From Flavobacterium flabelliforme (GTDB taxonomy: Bacteria > Bacteroidota > Bacteroidia > Flavobacteriales > Flavobacteriaceae), in the NCBI RefSeq assembly GCF_017948675.1, contig NZ_JAGFBU010000001.1:62001-126000 (forward strand): DNA of 64,000 nucleotides, read 5' to 3'. Positions 61,051 to 64,000 of the stretch are shown one piece after another. Position 1 is the first letter of the stretch, and every line of letters starts with the position of its first letter. The notes under the pieces are model-generated. The model was given only the letters and a program-made list of their open reading frames with translations. It did no database searches and was not told the origin of the DNA. The position numbers and the translations under genes were made by a program.

Positions 61051-61263
61051 AACTATCATAGTAATAATCTATCGTAAACCTTTATTTTATTATATTCCAG
61101 CCACTTATATTAGTCTATACAAATCTTTTATTTAAGTCAACATAAATATATAATTATCTGAAAGTTAGAATTATATAAAACTAAATTTTAATTCTGTAAG
61201 AGAGTTTGTGAGTATATTTCTGAAATTTGTAAAACACAATTATTAATTCAAAACTTAGAAATT

Positions 61264-61446
61264 ATGCCAAATTCAAAAGAGATTAAAGGAAACTGGAATG
61301 AGTTTAAAGGAAAACTTAAACAAAAATATGCTGAATTAACTGATGATGATTTGCTTTACGATGAAGGAAAAGAAGATGAAATGTGGGGTAAATTACAGCA
61401 AAAATTAGGTAAAACAGAAAAAGAAATTAAATCATTATTTGATTAA
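61264..61446 (+). CDS. CsbD-family stress protein
   Basis: The 60-residue, highly charged helical protein shows the CsbD pattern: [20 protein letters not shown], then [13 protein letters not shown] and [14 protein letters not shown]. CsbD-family genes are often induced by general stress, and biochemical function is unknown. A long hairpin terminator follows. Confidence 0.9.
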   Translation: MPNSKEIKGNWNEFKGKLKQKYAELTDDDLLYDEGKEDEMWGKLQQKLGKTEKEIKSLFD

Positions 61447-61472
61447 TTTTAAAAAACTGTTTAGTTAATTTG

Positions 61473-61543
61473 ACTGTCTCAAATACTGTTGCAACTGTAT
61501 TCATTTTGAATTGCTGCACTTAGTATCTGAGACAGTTTTTTTA
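61473..61543 (+). terminator. Long terminator after the CsbD gene
   Basis: ACTGTCTCA pairs with TGAGACAGT and ATACT with AGTAT, enclosing ~35 bases, and T7 follows. Confidence 0.8.
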
Positions 61544-61553
61544 TTGCTAATAC

Positions 61554-62324
61554 TTAGTTTATCCATGTTTTAAAATCACTTACTTTTTCTCTACTCACCA
61601 CAACCTCATCTTCTTTATATGTGGGCAAAATTATCTTTAAGCGAGAGTTACTATGCACTAAAATTTCTTTAATTGCTTTGAGAGGTATAATAAATTTTCT
61701 ACTAATTCTAAAGAAATTTGCTCCATCTAAATCATGTTCTAAAACTTCTAAAGTCGAATCTATCAAATAATTTCGATTGTCAAAAGTATGTATATAAGTT
61801 CCTTTATTTTCACTAAAAAAACATTCAATTTCTTCAACCGAAATCACTTTTAAGTGTTGACCAATTTTTACCGTAAAACGTTTTTTATAGGTTTTATCAT
61901 AAGGATTGGAAAGCATTTTTTTAATTTGTTCGAAATCAAATTGAAGTGTTTCTTGTTTGGGTAATCGCGCTTTAAATTTAGAAACAGCTACTTCTAAGTC
62001 CTCTTCATCGATAGGTTTTAAAAGATAATCAATACTATTTAATTTAAAAGCTCTTAACGCATATTCATCGTATGCTGTTGTAAATATTACAGCACTTTTT
62101 ATTGTTTGCTGCAAAGTAGAAAAATGTTCGAAAATTTCAAACGACAAACCATCTGATAATTGAATATCTAGAAAAATTAGATCAGGATGTTCATTTTTGG
62201 TAAACCAATCAATTGCTTCTTCTACAGAATGAAGCATTACTCCTACCTCAATATCTAGTTTTTGCAGTTTTCTTTGCAATAATCTTGCAGCTGGTTTTTC
62301 GTCTTCGATGATGATTATTTTCAT
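61554..62324 (-). CDS. LytTR-family response regulator
   Basis: The 256-residue regulator has a receiver domain (MKIIIIEDEKPAARLL; LIFLDIQ phosphoacceptor near residue 53; TTAYDEYALRAF; LLKPI) and a LytTR DNA-binding domain (about 145-250, with KRFTVKIGQHLKVISVEEIE). It pairs with the histidine kinase encoded upstream on the same strand. Targets are unknown. Confidence 0.93.
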   Translation of the reverse strand: MKIIIIEDEKPAARLLQRKLQKLDIEVGVMLHSVEEAIDWFTKNEHPDLIFLDIQLSDGLSFEIFEHFSTLQQTIKSAVIFTTAYDEYALRAFKLNSIDYLLKPIDEEDLEVAVSKFKARLPKQETLQFDFEQIKKMLSNPYDKTYKKRFTVKIGQHLKVISVEEIECFFSENKGTYIHTFDNRNYLIDSTLEVLEHDLDGANFFRISRKFIIPLKAIKEILVHSNSRLKIILPTYKEDEVVVSREKVSDFKTWIN

Positions 62325-62361
62325 TTTTTAATCTTAAAGTTGTAAACAAATAAATTTAGAA

Positions 62362-62715
62362 TTATTCCCATTTCTGACTTTTTTCTTTGTCCATAAATTG
62401 CTTTATTTTTTTCTCCTCCCAATTTTCACCAAAAAATATATTTCTTCCAAAAACCGACAATCCATGAGCTACTAATCCTATGCCCCAAAACAATGCCGTT
62501 GAATAAGTTTGCCAATTTAGAAAATCTCCATTTTGAAATGAATTTCTATTCATACTCGAAAGAATAATAAAAGCATTTACTAAAACATACACCATTAAAT
62601 GAATATAAAAACCTTTAATTTTTTTTACTTTTCGGTAGGCCATTTCATATTCAGAATCCGGATTATTTAAATCCATTTCTTTTCTATCATATCTATTTTC
62701 GCGGTCTCTTTTCAT
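62362..62715 (-). CDS. 2TM-domain protein
   Basis: The 117-residue protein has a charged N-terminus, KVKKIKGFYIHLMVY leading into a first helix, a second helix (FWGIGLVAHGLSVFG), and the hallmark GENWEEKKIKQFMDKE. The 2TM domain commonly accompanies LytTR/LytS systems in Flavobacteria. Its role is unclear; sensing or tethering is a guess. It lies between the response regulator and a decayed second copy. Confidence 0.88.
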   Translation of the reverse strand: MKRDRENRYDRKEMDLNNPDSEYEMAYRKVKKIKGFYIHLMVYVLVNAFIILSSMNRNSFQNGDFLNWQTYSTALFWGIGLVAHGLSVFGRNIFFGENWEEKKIKQFMDKEKSQKWE

Positions 62716-62755
62716 GATACTTAAATTTAACTTCTTACTCTATTATTTATATTCT

Positions 62756-62914
62756 CTATCTCTTTCCTATCAATTCTTTTATCTTTTTTTATTCCCAATC
62801 CTTATCAAAGTAAGGTATATAATTAAAGACTTTTATTGCTGCTACTCTTTCAAATGCTTTGGCATACTGTTCTTCATTATTATATTTCTTTTCTATTATT
62901 TCTTTTTCTTTACG
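62756..62914 (-). pseudogene. Decayed 2TM-domain gene
   Basis: Read on the minus strand in the frame that follows the kinase stop codon, this stretch encodes NNEEQYAKAFERVA then AIKVFNYIPYFDKDWE, a TAA, and KKIKELIGKR before TAG. These pieces match the two ends of a 2TM domain (compare KVFGYSTNWEERKIKEIM in the kinase and NWEEKKIKQFMDK in the neighbour). Both membrane helices between them are missing. An in-frame stop (62789-62791) replaces one Glu of the WEE motif, and no start codon is visible. It appears to be a gene remnant with an internal deletion and a nonsense mutation. Confidence 0.65.
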
Positions 62915-64000
62915 TTACTTATAAATTTCTTTACTGTTTTGTTTTTGCATTATCTCTTTTATTTTTCGTTCTTCCCAATTAGTACTATAACCAAATACTT
63001 TTAGAGCATGCATAATTAATCCAAAACCCCAACCTGCAGCTGAAAACCAAAACCATTGAAAATGGGGTGAATAAGTAAGATTGATAAATATTAAAATAGG
63101 AATGACAAAACAATACGATAATAAGTTTCCGTAAAAGCCTTTCAGTTCTTCAACTCGTTTTTTAGCTCTAAAATAAGAGTTCTCTTTTCCATAATTTATA
63201 GATGCTTCCATGATTGTTATTTTTTTTGTTAAAACTGGTATTTTGACTGCAAATACCTTTTCATTTTGATCAATTTGTATTTTTCTATTGGTAATAATTT
63301 CGTATCGACTGATAATATTTTGAAGTCCTACGCCTTGCCTTTCTTGCAAAACATCTTTTTTTTGATAATCATTTTCAACAACAAGATAATCACCTTCTAA
63401 AAATATTCTGATGTGTAACGGTTTCTGTTCACTAACTACGTTATGCTTTACTGTGTTTTCTAATAAAAGCTGTAAGGATAGCGGAACCACTTTTGCCTCT
63501 GGATTTATATTGGTTGTTGGCAATTCATAAAAAAGGCTATTTTCAAAACGCATTTTTAATAAGTTCATATAGGTTTTGGCGAAAGCTAATTCTTCGTCTA
63601 CACTAACCAACTCTTTGTCTTTTTGTTCTAAAACATAGCGATACACTTTTGATAAGGAAGTGGTAAATCGCTGCGCATTATCTGGATTTTCTTCGATTAG
63701 AGAACTCAGGACATTCAGACTATTAAAAAGAAAGTGAGGATCTATTTGGTTTTTTAAAGTCTCAAATTTTGCCGAAGCAGTTCCTGCAATAATCTTATGT
63801 TCAATAATTTCTTTTTTAGAAGCTTGTTTCCAGTTGACCATAAAGCTTCTTGCATGAATAAAAATGGAAACTCCCAATGACAAAACGATATAAAAAAGAT
63901 GAACAAAAATCATTTTCTCACTAAAAAATTGTCCCGGATCTAAATCCTGAAACATCACAAAAGTGATATAATCAATTAGTAAAACAACAGGAACGGTGTA
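62915..64000 (-). CDS. LytS-type histidine kinase with C-terminal 2TM domain, 5' end missing
   Basis: The frame is open to the window edge; the residues before the first possible start (63958) are hydrophobic (VPVVLLIDYITFVM), so the true N-terminus lies outside. One further helix (about 15-37 of the visible part) precedes the His_kinase domain. This has FETLKNQIDPHFLFNSLNVL with the phosphoacceptor His and LQLLLENTVKHNVV as the ATP-binding N-box. A 2TM domain occupies the last ~95 residues. It probably phosphorylates the LytTR regulator downstream. Confidence 0.88.
   Translation of the reverse strand, partial: YTVPVVLLIDYITFVMFQDLDPGQFFSEKMIFVHLFYIVLSLGVSIFIHARSFMVNWKQASKKEIIEHKIIAGTASAKFETLKNQIDPHFLFNSLNVLSSLIEENPDNAQRFTTSLSKVYRYVLEQKDKELVSVDEELAFAKTYMNLLKMRFENSLFYELPTTNINPEAKVVPLSLQLLLENTVKHNVVSEQKPLHIRIFLEGDYLVVENDYQKKDVLQERQGVGLQNIISRYEIITNRKIQIDQNEKVFAVKIPVLTKKITIMEASINYGKENSYFRAKKRVEELKGFYGNLLSYCFVIPILIFINLTYSPHFQWFWFSAAGWGFGLIMHALKVFGYSTNWEERKIKEIMQKQNSKEIYK

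Noticed and set aside
62714..63004. Plus-strand frame rich in Phe and Tyr
   Set aside because: It is the antisense of AT-rich kinase and pseudogene sequence and has no promoter or family similarity.
1..64000. tRNA, rRNA, transposase, prophage or riboswitch
   Set aside because: None was recognised by eye in the gaps on either strand; a covariance-model scan would be needed to exclude small RNAs fully.

Overview
The window looks like chromosomal core DNA of a Flavobacterium-like member of Flavobacteriaceae (Bacteroidota). The clues are very AT-rich intergenic DNA, upstream regions carrying the Bacteroidota -7 motif TAnnTTTG instead of Shine-Dalgarno sequences, family-specific proteins (DUF5606, multi-DUF349, OstA-like, 2TM-domain histidine kinase), a fused CcoNO oxidase subunit, and gene orders typical of the group. 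I see no rRNA or tRNA gene, transposase, prophage or CRISPR array.

Layout. 0-5.4 kb: a partial NlpC/P60 peptidase, rluD, a PASTA protein, ddl, a DUF421 membrane protein, coaD and a PhnA-type protein. 5.6-17.1 kb: a DbpA-like helicase, an M14 peptidase, a Nudix hydrolase, pyrE, an SRPBCC protein, birA, rsfS, ftsH, then a tight LUD-cdsA-psd-ACBP-SOD run that joins phospholipid synthesis to a lipoprotein superoxide dismutase. 17.5-25 kb: an OstA-like protein, a class III aminotransferase, a TPR protein, aroE and a five-repeat DUF349 protein.

25.2-37.3 kb is a low-oxygen respiration block. hemN faces a seven-gene cbb3 oxidase operon, ccoS-ccoNO-ccoQ-ccoP-ccoG-fixH-safE; ccoQ is only 59 codons long. 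The copper ATPase ccoI and a Crp/Fnr regulator are divergent. A 14-bp dyad of the form ATGAyA-N2-TrTCAT lies at exactly the same distance from the TTTG of the -7 element in the hemN, cco and ccoI promoters. The copy between ccoI and the regulator also covers the upstream part of the regulator's own promoter. The block therefore reads as a self-contained regulon: regulator, three activated promoters, heme synthesis, oxidase, and its copper and Fe-S assembly factors.

37.3-46.6 kb: an APC permease, mazG with a 69-bp tandem array built from its own 3' end, DUF5606, def, a FUSC transporter-like protein, malate:quinone oxidoreductase, ruvX and dapD. 46.7-57 kb: an envelope polysaccharide/LPS cluster with two alkaline-phosphatase-superfamily membrane transferases, a GT9 transferase, a Kdo-kinase-like protein, further transferases, a DegT aminotransferase and a PglD-type acyltransferase. 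57-64 kb: a Sua5/YrdC protein, CCA transferase, heme A synthase, a CDP-alcohol transferase, a CsbD protein, and a LytTR/2TM two-component locus containing a decayed 2TM gene and a histidine kinase gene that runs off the window.

Other points of note are two copies of an approximately 80-bp palindromic intergenic element whose central stems differ in sequence but both still pair, and several dyads overlapping promoters (the FUSC gene, mqo, birA).
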